A stretch of DNA of 37,732 nucleotides from positions 1-37,732 of the IMG/VR virus record IMGVR_UViG_3300047510_000088; one strand, 5' to 3'. Positions 17,511 through 24,964 of the stretch are shown one piece after another; position 1 is the stretch's first letter; every line of letters begins with the position of its first letter. The notes under the pieces were generated by a model. That model was not told the origin of the DNA. It saw only the letters and a list, made by a program, of their open reading frames with translations, and did not search any database. This stretch comes from a virus. Made by a program: the position numbers and the translations under genes.

Positions 17511-18584
17511 GATTGTAGGAGCAGTCAAAGCAACCGGAGTTGTCTCAGCTGCTGCCAGATCCAGCGGGAAGTTATGTGCATTCCGTTCGTGCATTACCTC
17601 AAAACCAAGGTTAGCTCGATTAAGTATATCAGCCCAAGTATTAACCACCCGACCATTATTATCCAGAAGTGATTGGTTAAAGTTAAAGCCATTGAGATTG
17701 AATGCCATGGTGCTAACACCAAGAGCAGCAAACCAGATACCGACAACAGGCCAAGCTGCAAGGAAGAAGTGTAGCGAACGGGAATTGTTGAAGGAAGCGT
17801 ATTGGAAAATCAGACGACCAAAGTAACCGTGAGCGGCTACGATGTTATACGTCTCTTCCTCTTGTCCAAACTTGTAACCATAGTTCTGAGAAATCTCTTC
17901 AGTGGTTTCACGAATAAGAGAAGAGGTGACAAGGCTACCGTGCATAGCACTAAACAAAGAGCCACCGAAAACACCAGCAACTCCCAGCATATGAAAAGGA
18001 TGCATGAGAATATTGTGTTCAGCTTGGAACACCAGCATGTAATTAAACGTGCCAGAGATACCGAGTGGCATTGCATCAGAGAAAGAACCTTGTCCAAAGG
18101 GGTAGATGAGAAACACTGCAGTTGCTGCTGCAACCGGAGCAGAGTAAGCAACGAAGATCCAGGGACGCATCCCTAGTCGATAGCTAAGTTCCCACTCTCG
18201 TCCCATGTAAGCATAGATGCCAATGAGGAAGTGGAAGACTGTGAGCTGGAATGGACCCCCGTTGTAGAGCCATTCATCAAGTGAATTAGCTTCCCAAATT
18301 GGGTAGAAGTGTAGTCCGATGGCATTGCTGCTCGGAACGACGGCTCCCGATATGATGTTGTTTCCATAAAGAAGACTCCCAGATACGGGCTCTCGGATGC
18401 CATCAATATCGACAGGAGGAGCCGCAACAAATGCAATGATGAAGCAGATGGTGGCTGCAAGAAGACACGGAATCATCAGTGTCCCAAACCACCCAACATA
18501 AAGACGGTTGTTAGTACTGGTTACCCAAGTACAAAAACGCTCCCAGTTATTCTGAGAGCGTGGAGCTGCGAGAATAGCAGTCAT
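17505..18584 (-). CDS. psbA: Photosystem II reaction centre protein D1
   Basis: 359 aa, full length and colinear with plant/cyanobacterial numbering: Tyr161 (TyrZ), Asp170, Glu189 and His190, His198 (P680), His215 and His272 (iron), Ser264 (QB), His332, Glu333, His337, Asp342 and Ala344, followed by a 15-residue C-terminal extension that CtpA removes. Residue 130 is Glu (GREW), as in high-light D1 forms. The residues between the TM helices D and E ([15 protein letters not shown]) differ slightly from most hosts. The phage copy replaces the rapidly damaged host D1 in the thylakoid so that photosynthesis powers replication. It lies directly upstream of the capsid gene, so it is expressed late. 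No intron is present. Confidence 0.99.
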   Translation of the reverse strand: MTAILAAPRSQNNWERFCTWVTSTNNRLYVGWFGTLMIPCLLAATICFIIAFVAAPPVDIDGIREPVSGSLLYGNNIISGAVVPSSNAIGLHFYPIWEANSLDEWLYNGGPFQLTVFHFLIGIYAYMGREWELSYRLGMRPWIFVAYSAPVAAATAVFLIYPFGQGSFSDAMPLGISGTFNYMLVFQAEHNILMHPFHMLGVAGVFGGSLFSAMHGSLVTSSLIRETTEEISQNYGYKFGQEEETYNIVAAHGYFGRLIFQYASFNNSRSLHFFLAAWPVVGIWFAALGVSTMAFNLNGFNFNQSLLDNNGRVVNTWADILNRANLGFEVMHERNAHNFPLDLAAAETTPVALTAPTIG

Positions 18585-18593
18585 GAATTGAAG

Positions 18594-18890
18594 TTAGTTA
18601 AGACGAGTTACTTGAACCCTTCCAACTCCAGAGTTAGTGAGACCGATTGCATCAGCCGCACCTTTACTGAGATCTAGTCCCCTGTCATATGCGTAGGGAC
18701 CGCGATCATTGACCCGAACAACGGCACACCTTTTGAAACAAACTTTAAGCTTGGTTCCAAACGGGAGTGTCTTGTGCGCTGCAGTAAGGCCGTTTTGATT
18801 GTATCGTTCACCATTGGCGGTGAGGTTTCCGTGGAAGCCAGGACCGTACCAACTGGTGATCACTGACAGAGTAGTTAGGATAGGAATCAT
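18594..18890 (-). CDS. RlpA-like double-psi beta-barrel protein
   Basis: 98 aa. MIPILTTLSVITS is a possible short export or membrane signal, and the rest is a single RlpA-type domain: SWYGPGFHGNLTANGERYN, LTAAHKTLPFGTKLKV, VVRVNDRGPYAYDRGLDLSKGAADAIG. In RlpA enzymes, which cleave glycan strands lacking stem peptides, the catalytic region is around the GExYD and TAAH motifs. Here Glu and His are kept, and the Asp is Asn (GERYN). It is preceded by a 78-base gap and followed nine bases later by psbA. It may be a peptidoglycan-cleaving lysis or entry factor. The host division-site role of RlpA would need a SPOR domain, which is absent. Confidence 0.8.
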   Translation of the reverse strand: MIPILTTLSVITSWYGPGFHGNLTANGERYNQNGLTAAHKTLPFGTKLKVCFKRCAVVRVNDRGPYAYDRGLDLSKGAADAIGLTNSGVGRVQVTRLN

Positions 18891-18968
18891 AATTAAAAAG
18901 CAAAGAACTTTTATATGACCACTACGTCTAAGCCCTAGAACTACGCGCTAGAACTAAGGCTCTTTGTA
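18891..18968 (-). promoter_or_regulatory. Gap upstream of RlpA/psbA with TAGTTCTAG repeat
   Basis: This 78-base non-coding gap precedes the RlpA-psbA pair. On the minus strand it contains TAGTTCTAG twice, 13 bases apart (within 18938-18959), then an A/T-rich stretch ending in a T-run before the RlpA ATG. A CATATAAA sequence could act as a -10 element, but no matching -35 was found. It may hold a late promoter. This is weak evidence. Confidence 0.35.
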
Positions 18969-19118
18969 CTACTTCTTCTTAGCAGTTTTAGCAGCTTGTT
19001 TAAATTGTTTAGCTGTGGGAGCACCGGCAGTGCCAGGCTTCTTCATTTTCTCTCCACTGCCTTCAGCGATACGCTTACGTTTGGCGTGGATGTTTGCGTA
19101 GAGTCCAGGCTTAGCCAT
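18969..19118 (-). CDS. Small basic protein, DUF6321-like
   Basis: 49 aa, read directly from the sequence: MAKPGLYANIHAKRKRIAEG, then SGEKMKKPGTAGAPTAKQFK and a Lys-rich end. The pattern of LYANIHAKRKRI followed by GSGEKMRKPG and APTAK is found in many phage and some bacterial small proteins (I believe DUF6321). No function is known to me. The high Lys/Arg content suggests nucleic acid or negatively charged partners. The start overlaps the previous stop (TAATG), so it is co-translated with the other two tiny genes behind scaffold. Confidence 0.8.
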   Translation of the reverse strand: MAKPGLYANIHAKRKRIAEGSGEKMKKPGTAGAPTAKQFKQAAKTAKKK

Positions 19119-19231
19119 TACTTTTTAGGTTTTTTGTTTTGAACTTTCTTACCAGTTTTAGCAGCTTCCTTTTTAGCGGCTGCCATACCCTCTGGGGTAT
19201 AACTGTATTCCTTTTTACCAACTTTAGGCAT
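19118..19231 (-). CDS. 37-aa Lys-rich protein, unknown
   Basis: Reads MPKVGKKEYSYTPEGMAAAK followed by a run dominated by Lys, Ala and Thr and ending in KKPKK. Nearly 40 percent of residues are basic. It is related in style to the DUF6321-like neighbour and has similar Lys/Ala patches, which hints at an old duplication. Both start and stop overlap neighbouring genes by one base (TAATG). It may bind DNA or RNA, or act in virion assembly. No family recognised. Confidence 0.7.
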   Translation of the reverse strand: MPKVGKKEYSYTPEGMAAAKKEAAKTGKKVQNKKPKK

Positions 19232-19407
19232 TACCAAATACCAGGAATAATTTGTCCAGTCAGTGCGTAAGCACCCAAAGCAGCCATGACGCCAAGCATA
19301 GCCAAGCGACCATTGAGCTGTTCAGCTCGTTCATTGTGTGGAACACCGTAGGGATGATCAGTCATAATAATAGGTGGTTCAGTGGGCCAGATGTTAGTGT
19401 CGTTCAT
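19231..19407 (-). CDS. hli: High-light-inducible protein (Hli)
   Basis: 58 aa, read from the sequence. The C-terminal half is a single transmembrane helix with the chlorophyll-binding signature ERAEQLNGRLAMLGVMAALG. This is the ExxNGRxAMxG motif of one-helix HLIP/SCP proteins in the thylakoid, which protect photosystem II and bind chlorophyll. It ends YALTGQIIPGIW. The N-terminal 25 residues are soluble. The start overlaps the scaffold stop (TGATG) and the gene lies about 650 bases upstream of psbA, the usual cyanophage pairing. Dimers of such helices would be needed to bind pigment. Confidence 0.95.
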   Translation of the reverse strand: MNDTNIWPTEPPIIMTDHPYGVPHNERAEQLNGRLAMLGVMAALGAYALTGQIIPGIW

Positions 19408-20195
19408 CAGAACTCAAGATCAGATTGGGCAAGCTTGTCGATAACATCCTGACGATATGCAGGATCACTATCGTAACGAGGATCAGACATTGCACGTACC
19501 AACTCAGCTTGGCTACGGAATACATCTTGTGAGCGTGCTGGCTTACCAGTCAGCATGTTTCCTTCAACTCCCATAGCATCAGTATAGCGGTAGTACAAAG
19601 CCTGCAGTGCAAGCTGGATAGCGTTAGTATTGCCTGACTCAATAAGAGAATCAAAGGCTTCAATCTCACCTTCGCTGAAGTTCTCAGCTGCCCAACTGGT
19701 GAGTTGGTTGTAAGCGGCTTGACCGCCTACCATGTTTTGAAGTTGGTTAACTTCTTGGGTAGACAACTCACGTCCAGATTCAGACGGAGAGTTTTGTTGC
19801 ATCTCAAAGTAAGCTTGGACAAGTTCTTGAGATGACATTTGAGAAAACGCATCAAGCGTCTCTTGACTCAGCTGACCAGTCTCTGCGTACTCATCACCAG
19901 CAGCAGCAAATAGATCAGAAAGTTCACTGTACTCCCGACTGTCTTCTTCAACTGGTTCGTCTTGTTCTTCGGACTCTTCTTCTTCAGAATCATCACGAGA
20001 GTTTTTACCCAGTTTCTTTTCCAGCTCCATATAAGCTTTCTCAAGATCTTGGGCATTCTTATACTTACCAGCCAGCATACCCTCGTGTTGAGCCATCAGC
20101 TCTTCGCCAATAGCTAGGGATTCAGCTTCGTCGGATTCAATTGACGACATTACTTCTGCAGTAGGAGTAGGGTCGTAGCTCAAAAGTTCTGCCAT
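19407..20195 (-). CDS. 9: Capsid assembly scaffolding protein (gp9-like)
   Basis: 262 aa, very acidic and Gln/Ser/Glu-rich, with a run of Glu/Asp/Ser around residues 65-90, and mostly helical. It lies between portal and the capsid region, the gp9 position. It starts MAELLSYDPTPTAEVMSSIE, and the segment EELMAQHEGMLAGKYKNAQDLEKAYMELEKKLG (30-62) is the conserved core of podovirus scaffolds. The C-terminus (VIDKLAQSDLEF) would contact the capsid protein. It starts six bases after the portal stop and is co-transcribed. Confidence 0.92.
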   Translation of the reverse strand: MAELLSYDPTPTAEVMSSIESDEAESLAIGEELMAQHEGMLAGKYKNAQDLEKAYMELEKKLGKNSRDDSEEEESEEQDEPVEEDSREYSELSDLFAAAGDEYAETGQLSQETLDAFSQMSSQELVQAYFEMQQNSPSESGRELSTQEVNQLQNMVGGQAAYNQLTSWAAENFSEGEIEAFDSLIESGNTNAIQLALQALYYRYTDAMGVEGNMLTGKPARSQDVFRSQAELVRAMSDPRYDSDPAYRQDVIDKLAQSDLEF

Positions 20196-20201
20196 AAAAA
20201 G

Positions 20202-21785
20202 TTATTGCATTGGTGGAGCGGCTTGTTGCTGACTGCCCAGGTACTGAGCAACAGCTTCTTCCGCATTGGGGTTCTTGGATGGGTCAGCCATAGGTACTTT
20301 AAGCATATCAGGCAGCTGTTGCATTTGCAGCATCTGTTGCTGTTGTGCCATAGCACCTTGCTTCTCTTGTTGACGTTGGTCAACGGACTTAACAAGATTC
20401 AGTACGTCGATACCTTGTGCAGCTGCAAGACGTTTGATTGCTTCGTCTGCATTGACATACTGTAGCATAGCCTCAGGTCCAAGTGTCTGAGCAATAGTCA
20501 TGATAAAGGCAGTGAGGGACTCACGGTCTTGACCACGACCAAGTGCATTGATACCAGCAACGATAGTTGGGTTAACAAGATCCTTAGGAATCTTTGGAAG
20601 TTCACCAGAACGTTGCAGTACCAGCAGCTTACGATTAAGATAAGGGATAAGGAACTCAACAGTCAACAAGGAGAATAGTCCACCAAGTTGTTGTTCCAGT
20701 TCCATCTGAGTGAGGCGTACCTCTTCAGCAGTTGTACGTTCCGACTGACGAACAGTAAGAACAAGGAATGCTTCAGAGATTCGACGTTCAAGAGTAGCAG
20801 CAAGGTTAGCAGCAGTAGAGAAGTCAGCGGTCTTACCAACTTGAATAACACCAATGTCTTCAGGTCTACCTTGAACGATCGCACCGTTGCCTGCCTGGGC
20901 GATGGTGGCCGGTTTGGTAGTGCTTGAGGGTGATACCACGAAGACAACCTTAGCGGCTGCTGCAGAGCCTTCTACAAGGGACTGAGAGAGTGCATCAAGA
21001 GACTTGAGATCACCCAAGAACTCTTCGACTCTACCACGTCCGTAGTTCTCACCATCAACGGAGTTGAATCTAAGGACCAACCAAGGGTTAGCTTCTTTAG
21101 GGGCTTTACCTTCAGTGCCTTCGATACGTTTACCAAAGGCTTCTTGATGCCACAACCAACGATTGTTGTCAAGACGTACGTGGGTATAGACTTCTACGTC
21201 ATCCTCATGAGCGTAGTTACGATCGTTGACTTGGTTGTTCTTTTCTTGTAGCTCCTTAGGAAGAAGCTTTTTGTTGATCAATTCTTTGGTGACGATCTCA
21301 ATTACGTTACCGTTACCATCCCGATCCACTACGTAGCGGCTCAATGGGTAATGCTTCAGCCCATCTTTACCCATGAAGATCAACGCATTGCCACCAACAA
21401 CAAGGTGTTTGATAGCTTGGTGAACAACGACACGATCACTGGAAGCAGCAATCGAATCCATCACCATACGTTCAATCTTGGCAAAGCTCAGGTCTAGTTC
21501 AGATCGGATCTCAGCAGGCAGCTCAGTGCCTAGCTTGTCATCACGGATCTGTAGCTTAAAGAAAGTAGTCTGGGGAGGAAGCAGCGCAAGCATAAGCTTT
21601 GCTGCCAAGGTAACTACCGACTTAGCACCTACTGATTGCCAAGGTTGTCTAAGGGTTTTGTGGGTGATCCGATGCTCATCACGTTGGATGAGATAAGGGA
21701 TTGTAAGTTCAGAGCATTCAACCGCAGTTTGGAGAAAGTTAGTACGGTAACTACTTAGATGATCGTACCTTGATTTAGCGTCCAT
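20202..21785 (-). CDS. 8: Portal / head-tail connector protein (gp8-like)
   Basis: 527 aa, near T7 gp8 (536 aa). MDAKSRYDHLSSYRTNFLQT, the following AVECSELTIPYLI, and RQPWQSVGAKSVVTLAAKLMLALLPPQTTFFKL are the conserved opening. NALIFMGKDGLKHYPLSRYVVDRD and LTVRQSERTTAEEVRLTQMELEQQLGG are also diagnostic. The dodecamer forms the DNA entry channel. The C-terminal 70 residues are Gln/Met-rich and disordered. It follows a small gp7.3-position gene by four bases. Confidence 0.96.
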   Translation of the reverse strand: MDAKSRYDHLSSYRTNFLQTAVECSELTIPYLIQRDEHRITHKTLRQPWQSVGAKSVVTLAAKLMLALLPPQTTFFKLQIRDDKLGTELPAEIRSELDLSFAKIERMVMDSIAASSDRVVVHQAIKHLVVGGNALIFMGKDGLKHYPLSRYVVDRDGNGNVIEIVTKELINKKLLPKELQEKNNQVNDRNYAHEDDVEVYTHVRLDNNRWLWHQEAFGKRIEGTEGKAPKEANPWLVLRFNSVDGENYGRGRVEEFLGDLKSLDALSQSLVEGSAAAAKVVFVVSPSSTTKPATIAQAGNGAIVQGRPEDIGVIQVGKTADFSTAANLAATLERRISEAFLVLTVRQSERTTAEEVRLTQMELEQQLGGLFSLLTVEFLIPYLNRKLLVLQRSGELPKIPKDLVNPTIVAGINALGRGQDRESLTAFIMTIAQTLGPEAMLQYVNADEAIKRLAAAQGIDVLNLVKSVDQRQQEKQGAMAQQQQMLQMQQLPDMLKVPMADPSKNPNAEEAVAQYLGSQQQAAPPMQ

Positions 21786-21789
21786 CTAA

Positions 21790-22131
21790 TTAACCAATGT
21801 TAGTTCCACTTGTACCCATGCCAATGTTAGTGCCAGGAGTACGGTTGATACGAAGTGATGCAAGGTTAGCAGTGTCTTGTTTTTGACGAGTACGCATCAA
21901 AGGAGTTGTAGCGTCAGCAGCAGTCTTAACTTTAAAGGGTGCTTTAGAACTTTCAGCAATAGCTCTCAGTGCTTCTTGTTGACGCCGGTCAGCGTCAGCT
22001 TGCATTGATGCCATACGAACAAGTTCTGCTTGACGATCACGTTGAGCTTGTTCAAAAATATCGCGTTGCCTAGTTTCGGCTCGCATCGTTTCTTGTGCAG
22101 CGTGGTGAGCGCGTCGTCCTCCTCCACACAT
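21790..22131 (-). CDS. Virion-associated small protein in gp7.3 position
   Basis: 113 aa when started at ATG 22131 (MCGGGRRAHHAAQETMRAET). A longer reading from 22179 runs into the preceding gene and is less likely. It has a Cys-Gly-Gly-Gly N-terminus, then a charged Gln/Arg/Glu helix (20-75), and an ending LASLRINRTPGTNIGMGTSG. The position just before portal and the Gly/Ile-rich ending resemble T7 gp7.3, a tail protein needed for adsorption. MCGGG-type proteins in front of the portal gene are common in marine podoviruses. The function here is inferred from position only. Confidence 0.72.
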   Translation of the reverse strand: MCGGGRRAHHAAQETMRAETRQRDIFEQAQRDRQAELVRMASMQADADRRQQEALRAIAESSKAPFKVKTAADATTPLMRTRQKQDTANLASLRINRTPGTNIGMGTSGTNIG

Positions 22132-22135
22132 AATG

Positions 22136-22321
22136 TTAATCCTCTTGAGTAATTCGTGTACGGATCCACTCCACGACACTTGCTTGACCAGACCTATACA
22201 TGATCTGATTAATTGGAGTATCGGGAGTGGGATTGATTGGTGGATAAAGATCCTCTAGCTCATCCAACAACCGTTCAACGGTCAGAAGGTTAAGCGTATT
22301 GAGGGAGATTGGGGTTTGCAT
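22136..22321 (-). CDS. 61-aa conserved hypothetical protein
   Basis: I choose ATG 22321 (MQTPISLNTLNLLTVERLLD) over an upstream alternative at 22384, because the extra residues only repeat the NrdB reading in another frame. The protein is a short helical piece, then YPPINPTPDTPINQIMYRSG and VVEWIRTRITQED. It looks like a small adaptor-type cyanophage protein with a conserved tyrosine/proline core. It overlaps the NrdB 3' end by 32 bases and ends four bases before the gp7.3-position gene. No function can be assigned. Confidence 0.7.
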   Translation of the reverse strand: MQTPISLNTLNLLTVERLLDELEDLYPPINPTPDTPINQIMYRSGQASVVEWIRTRITQED

Positions 22322-23003
22322 GTTCAAAGAAGGCAGGCATCCTAGCACGTTTGGTGTCGGCAAGCTCAGGAGCTTTACCCTCATACATCAAACGATCGCT
22401 TGCATCCAGCCAAAATTTTTTGTTCAAATATTTAGAGGGTGAGTTACCAAGAGGTTGAAGCACCCAGTTGATAGTAGCCTTGCGTAGCTTATCCAGACTA
22501 GGACTCCAATCGAGGTTAAGCTCACGAGCAACCAAACTATTTGTGGCAACGTGTACTTGTTCATCACGACTAATGTCGGCACTTACGGTACGTAGTCCCG
22601 CATCACCGTTAAATCGGAAGAACGGGAGGAGCACAAAGAAAATCGCACGTTCGGCAACCAACGCTTTGAGGATTGTATGATCTGGATGAGCAATCCAGGC
22701 GTCGCGGAGACGCTTGGCTTCTTCTTCAGCCTTTTCATCAACGCCGATAGCATTGGCGATGTAACCAAGTGCAAGGTCGTGATTCTCCTCGTCCTTGATA
22801 TTGGACAGAAGGAGATCCCTTGCCATCTCCGGTACTTCATTTTTAAGTGCATCATGAATAAAGTCTCCTACCGGAAGCTCCATATGTCGGATTGCCAGAG
22901 CACGGTAGATAGCTTCTTCCGCACCTTCGACAAGAGTACCAGCAGTTGTTTGGACAGGTGTCCAGGTTCTTTTACGTCCAAGAAGTTTTTGATAGGGGTT
23001 CAT
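22290..23003 (-). CDS. nrdB: Ribonucleotide reductase class I small (beta) subunit
   Basis: 237 aa from ATG 23003, which overlaps the nrdA stop by four bases (ATGA). It is a four-helix ferritin-like protein with the carboxylate/His pairs EGAEEAIYRALAIRH, KDEENHDLALG and DISRDEQVHVATN, which bind the dimetal centre. It is shorter than E. coli NrdB (376 aa). The same gene next to the large subunit in related cyanopodoviruses was long left unnamed while the reductase was called class II. The presence of this subunit argues for class I. It makes dNTPs together with NrdA. I could not settle which residue carries the radical. Confidence 0.85.
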   Translation of the reverse strand: MNPYQKLLGRKRTWTPVQTTAGTLVEGAEEAIYRALAIRHMELPVGDFIHDALKNEVPEMARDLLLSNIKDEENHDLALGYIANAIGVDEKAEEEAKRLRDAWIAHPDHTILKALVAERAIFFVLLPFFRFNGDAGLRTVSADISRDEQVHVATNSLVARELNLDWSPSLDKLRKATINWVLQPLGNSPSKYLNKKFWLDASDRLMYEGKAPELADTKRARMPAFFEHANPNLPQYA

Positions 23004-24391
23004 TCGCCGCAATTACAATCAGGAGCAGGATCATTAAGAATCGACTCCAGGTAATCATCGACCTCTGACTCATCCAATGCAGCGTATGCACTGGTCTTGT
23101 CTTGAGTGTCACCCATTACCTGAAGCGAATAGTAGAGACTGGTTTGCGGAGAACGCAGCCAATCTTCAATAAACGCTTCGTCATAGGTGATCACATCAGA
23201 CCAACTATTGAAGCTGTAACCGTGGAGAAGTCCGGTACTATCAAGCATACGCATGATACCGTCTACCACTTTATTATAGTCTTCCCAGCCAACCTCAGAC
23301 GCGATCTCAACAGGACCGTAGTCAAAGCTCTGGACGCCAAACGTACCGCTGTCACGGTCCACCTGACGGGCTATGGGAGGGGCAATTTCAGGACAGGTAG
23401 TATACCCATCCAAGTCCTTATAACGATAACTACAGGACGCTGTAGGGGCGATAGCGAAGGCTCTATCCATGTTGGCGAACCGTGCTACCTGAGCTGCTGC
23501 TGTGATACCAGCTCGCAGTTCATGAGCCAAGACAGAAGCAGCCGTGTGCCCGTATTCGGATTTGTTATTGAGAGCTTCAAGAGCCTCACCAAACTCTTTG
23601 TAAGTTACTCCAGAGCGACGGAGCAGGTTGGCCAGTCCGAGCATGCCCAAACCGACTTGGCGATCCGTCTCTGGAGGGAGGTACTCCCCGCTATCTCCGA
23701 CACCTGTTTTTCCATGGAGGGCGCACAGCTCGGACATTCCGTGGACAAATGCACTTTGAATGTCATTGAGTTCGCATCCCCCGAGGTTGACATGCTGCAG
23801 GAGACAGGTTCCCCGTGACGGCAGATACACCTCCAAGCATACGTTCCCACGGATTCGATTCCCATGTTTATCAATTTTGGTTTTGTTAAGCCAGATGTCA
23901 CCTTGTCGGATACCTTGAAGAAGAGCTTGTCGAACATTAGGAGTAGCTTCTTCCCACCAGTAATCGTTGATGTTAACACAACGCTTTACCCAAGGAAGCT
24001 CAGCACGTGATGCTTGAATGAACTCAAGTACATCAGGATGATTGAGGTCAAGGTGGCACACCACAGCACCATTCTTGTAGACACCCCCACGCCTTAAGAC
24101 TTCATTGAGAGTAGAGTAGATCTTTGCGAAGGACACCGGGCCAGAAGCCACAAGACCCTTGCCATTTTCTGCTCCTTTTGCACGGAGCTTAGATAGATGT
24201 ACAGCAACGCCCGCTCCATGTCGGAGAGCGTGGCTGACAAATCGCCATGAGGCTTCGATTCCATCTGGACCTTCCATCGAATCCTCCACTACGAAGACAG
24301 TGCAGGAGACAGGTAGGCGGCTAGTGGGATCGTCAATCCATGACTGTACTCGCCCAGTACGAGCGATAAGTTCTTTGGTAGTGGCGGACAT
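23000..24391 (-). CDS. nrdA: Ribonucleotide reductase class I large (alpha) subunit
   Basis: 463 aa, much shorter than E. coli NrdA (761 aa) because the N-terminal regulatory and helical domains are absent. The catalytic parts are present: Cys30 in RLPVSCTVFV and Cys206 in NLGGCELND as the redox pair, and Asn183/Cys185/Glu187 in RGNVCLEVYL for the thiyl radical site. PTASCSYRY and SFNSWSDVIT occur near the substrate phosphate loop. The C-terminal Cys459-Asn-Cys461 is the swinging-arm pair that thioredoxin or glutaredoxin reduces. No allosteric ATP cone is present, so dATP inhibition through the cone is not expected. It starts three bases after mazG. Confidence 0.93.
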   Translation of the reverse strand: MSATTKELIARTGRVQSWIDDPTSRLPVSCTVFVVEDSMEGPDGIEASWRFVSHALRHGAGVAVHLSKLRAKGAENGKGLVASGPVSFAKIYSTLNEVLRRGGVYKNGAVVCHLDLNHPDVLEFIQASRAELPWVKRCVNINDYWWEEATPNVRQALLQGIRQGDIWLNKTKIDKHGNRIRGNVCLEVYLPSRGTCLLQHVNLGGCELNDIQSAFVHGMSELCALHGKTGVGDSGEYLPPETDRQVGLGMLGLANLLRRSGVTYKEFGEALEALNNKSEYGHTAASVLAHELRAGITAAAQVARFANMDRAFAIAPTASCSYRYKDLDGYTTCPEIAPPIARQVDRDSGTFGVQSFDYGPVEIASEVGWEDYNKVVDGIMRMLDSTGLLHGYSFNSWSDVITYDEAFIEDWLRSPQTSLYYSLQVMGDTQDKTSAYAALDESEVDDYLESILNDPAPDCNCGE

Positions 24392-24393
24392 TA

Positions 24394-24756
24394 TTAAACG
24401 AGATCAGTAAGGTTTGGTGGTTGATAGTTGGGACCTTTGAGAACCTTGCCATCTTCACGACGGATAGGTTGACCATCTTCACCAAGCTTACTCATGTTGC
24501 TTTGGTGCACACGGTCCATTGCTTCATCCAGGTCCCAACCAAGATTAGCAGCGTATTGATAGCAGACATACACAAGGTCTGCAAGTTCTTTGAGGCAATC
24601 CTCAGCGTTACGTGTGAAGCCATACAGCAACTGCTGCTCAGCTTCTAGAAATTCTTTGAACTCTTCAACGATCAAACGCTTCTGCATCTCCCGTGAACGA
24701 GTCCCAATATTGTTCGTCACTTGAAAGCCACGCCGAAACTCTTTGGCTTGACTCAT
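24394..24756 (-). CDS. mazG: MazG-like nucleotide pyrophosphohydrolase
   Basis: 120 aa from ATG 24756 (MSQAKEFRRGFQV). ATG 24780 is an alternative. The all-alpha NTP pyrophosphatase motifs are present: Glu31-Glu32-x-x-Glu35 and Glu57-x-x-Asp60 (CLKELADLVY), with the cyanophage ending SKLGEDGQPIRREDGKVLKGPNY. Phage MazG proteins hydrolyse nucleotides. For cyanophage MazG, dCTP/dGTP or (p)ppGpp breakdown has been proposed. It overlaps the DUF3310 gene by about 90 bases in another frame, and lies directly in front of nrdA, which fits recycling of nucleotides for DNA synthesis. Confidence 0.9.
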   Translation of the reverse strand: MSQAKEFRRGFQVTNNIGTRSREMQKRLIVEEFKEFLEAEQQLLYGFTRNAEDCLKELADLVYVCYQYAANLGWDLDEAMDRVHQSNMSKLGEDGQPIRREDGKVLKGPNYQPPNLTDLV

Positions 24757-24964
24757 TAAGGATTTCGTTTTCGAGTTCATTCTGTAGATAGTGGATTGCT
24801 TTACGAAGGTCTTTCTTACGGTCATCTGTTTTGTGACCAGCTCGGCAGATATATTTGATTGCGTTACCGAGATGGAAGTTCAATCGTTGGTCTCGGATGA
24901 AATCCCAAACTTGGATAGAACCTCGTCGATAGTACTGGGGTCCAATTGAGTTGGTTTCGGCCAA
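24665..24964 (-). CDS. DUF3310 family protein
   Basis: 99 aa. The core motif YYRRGSIQVWDFI, followed by LNFHLGNAIKYICRAGHKTDDRKKDLRKAIHYLQNEL, matches the phage DUF3310 family, whose members occur alone or fused to nucleotide kinases. The start is a TTG at 24964. No ATG is available, and the conserved YYRRG at residues 11-15 forces a start inside the nblA-like gene, an 85-base overlap. The C-terminal third lies over mazG. Its place between the NblA-like gene and mazG suggests nucleotide metabolism, but no reaction is known. Confidence 0.82.
   Translation of the reverse strand: MAETNSIGPQYYRRGSIQVWDFIRDQRLNFHLGNAIKYICRAGHKTDDRKKDLRKAIHYLQNELENEILNESSQRVSAWLSSDEQYWDSFTGDAEAFDR

Noticed and set aside
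20202-22131. Search for integrase or attachment site
   Set aside because: No recombinase gene and no duplicated tRNA end was found anywhere in the window. The phage looks strictly lytic within this stretch.
23000-24391. Class II (cobalamin) ribonucleotide reductase
   Set aside because: A dimetal-carboxylate small subunit directly follows, and the C-terminus has the class I CxC arm.
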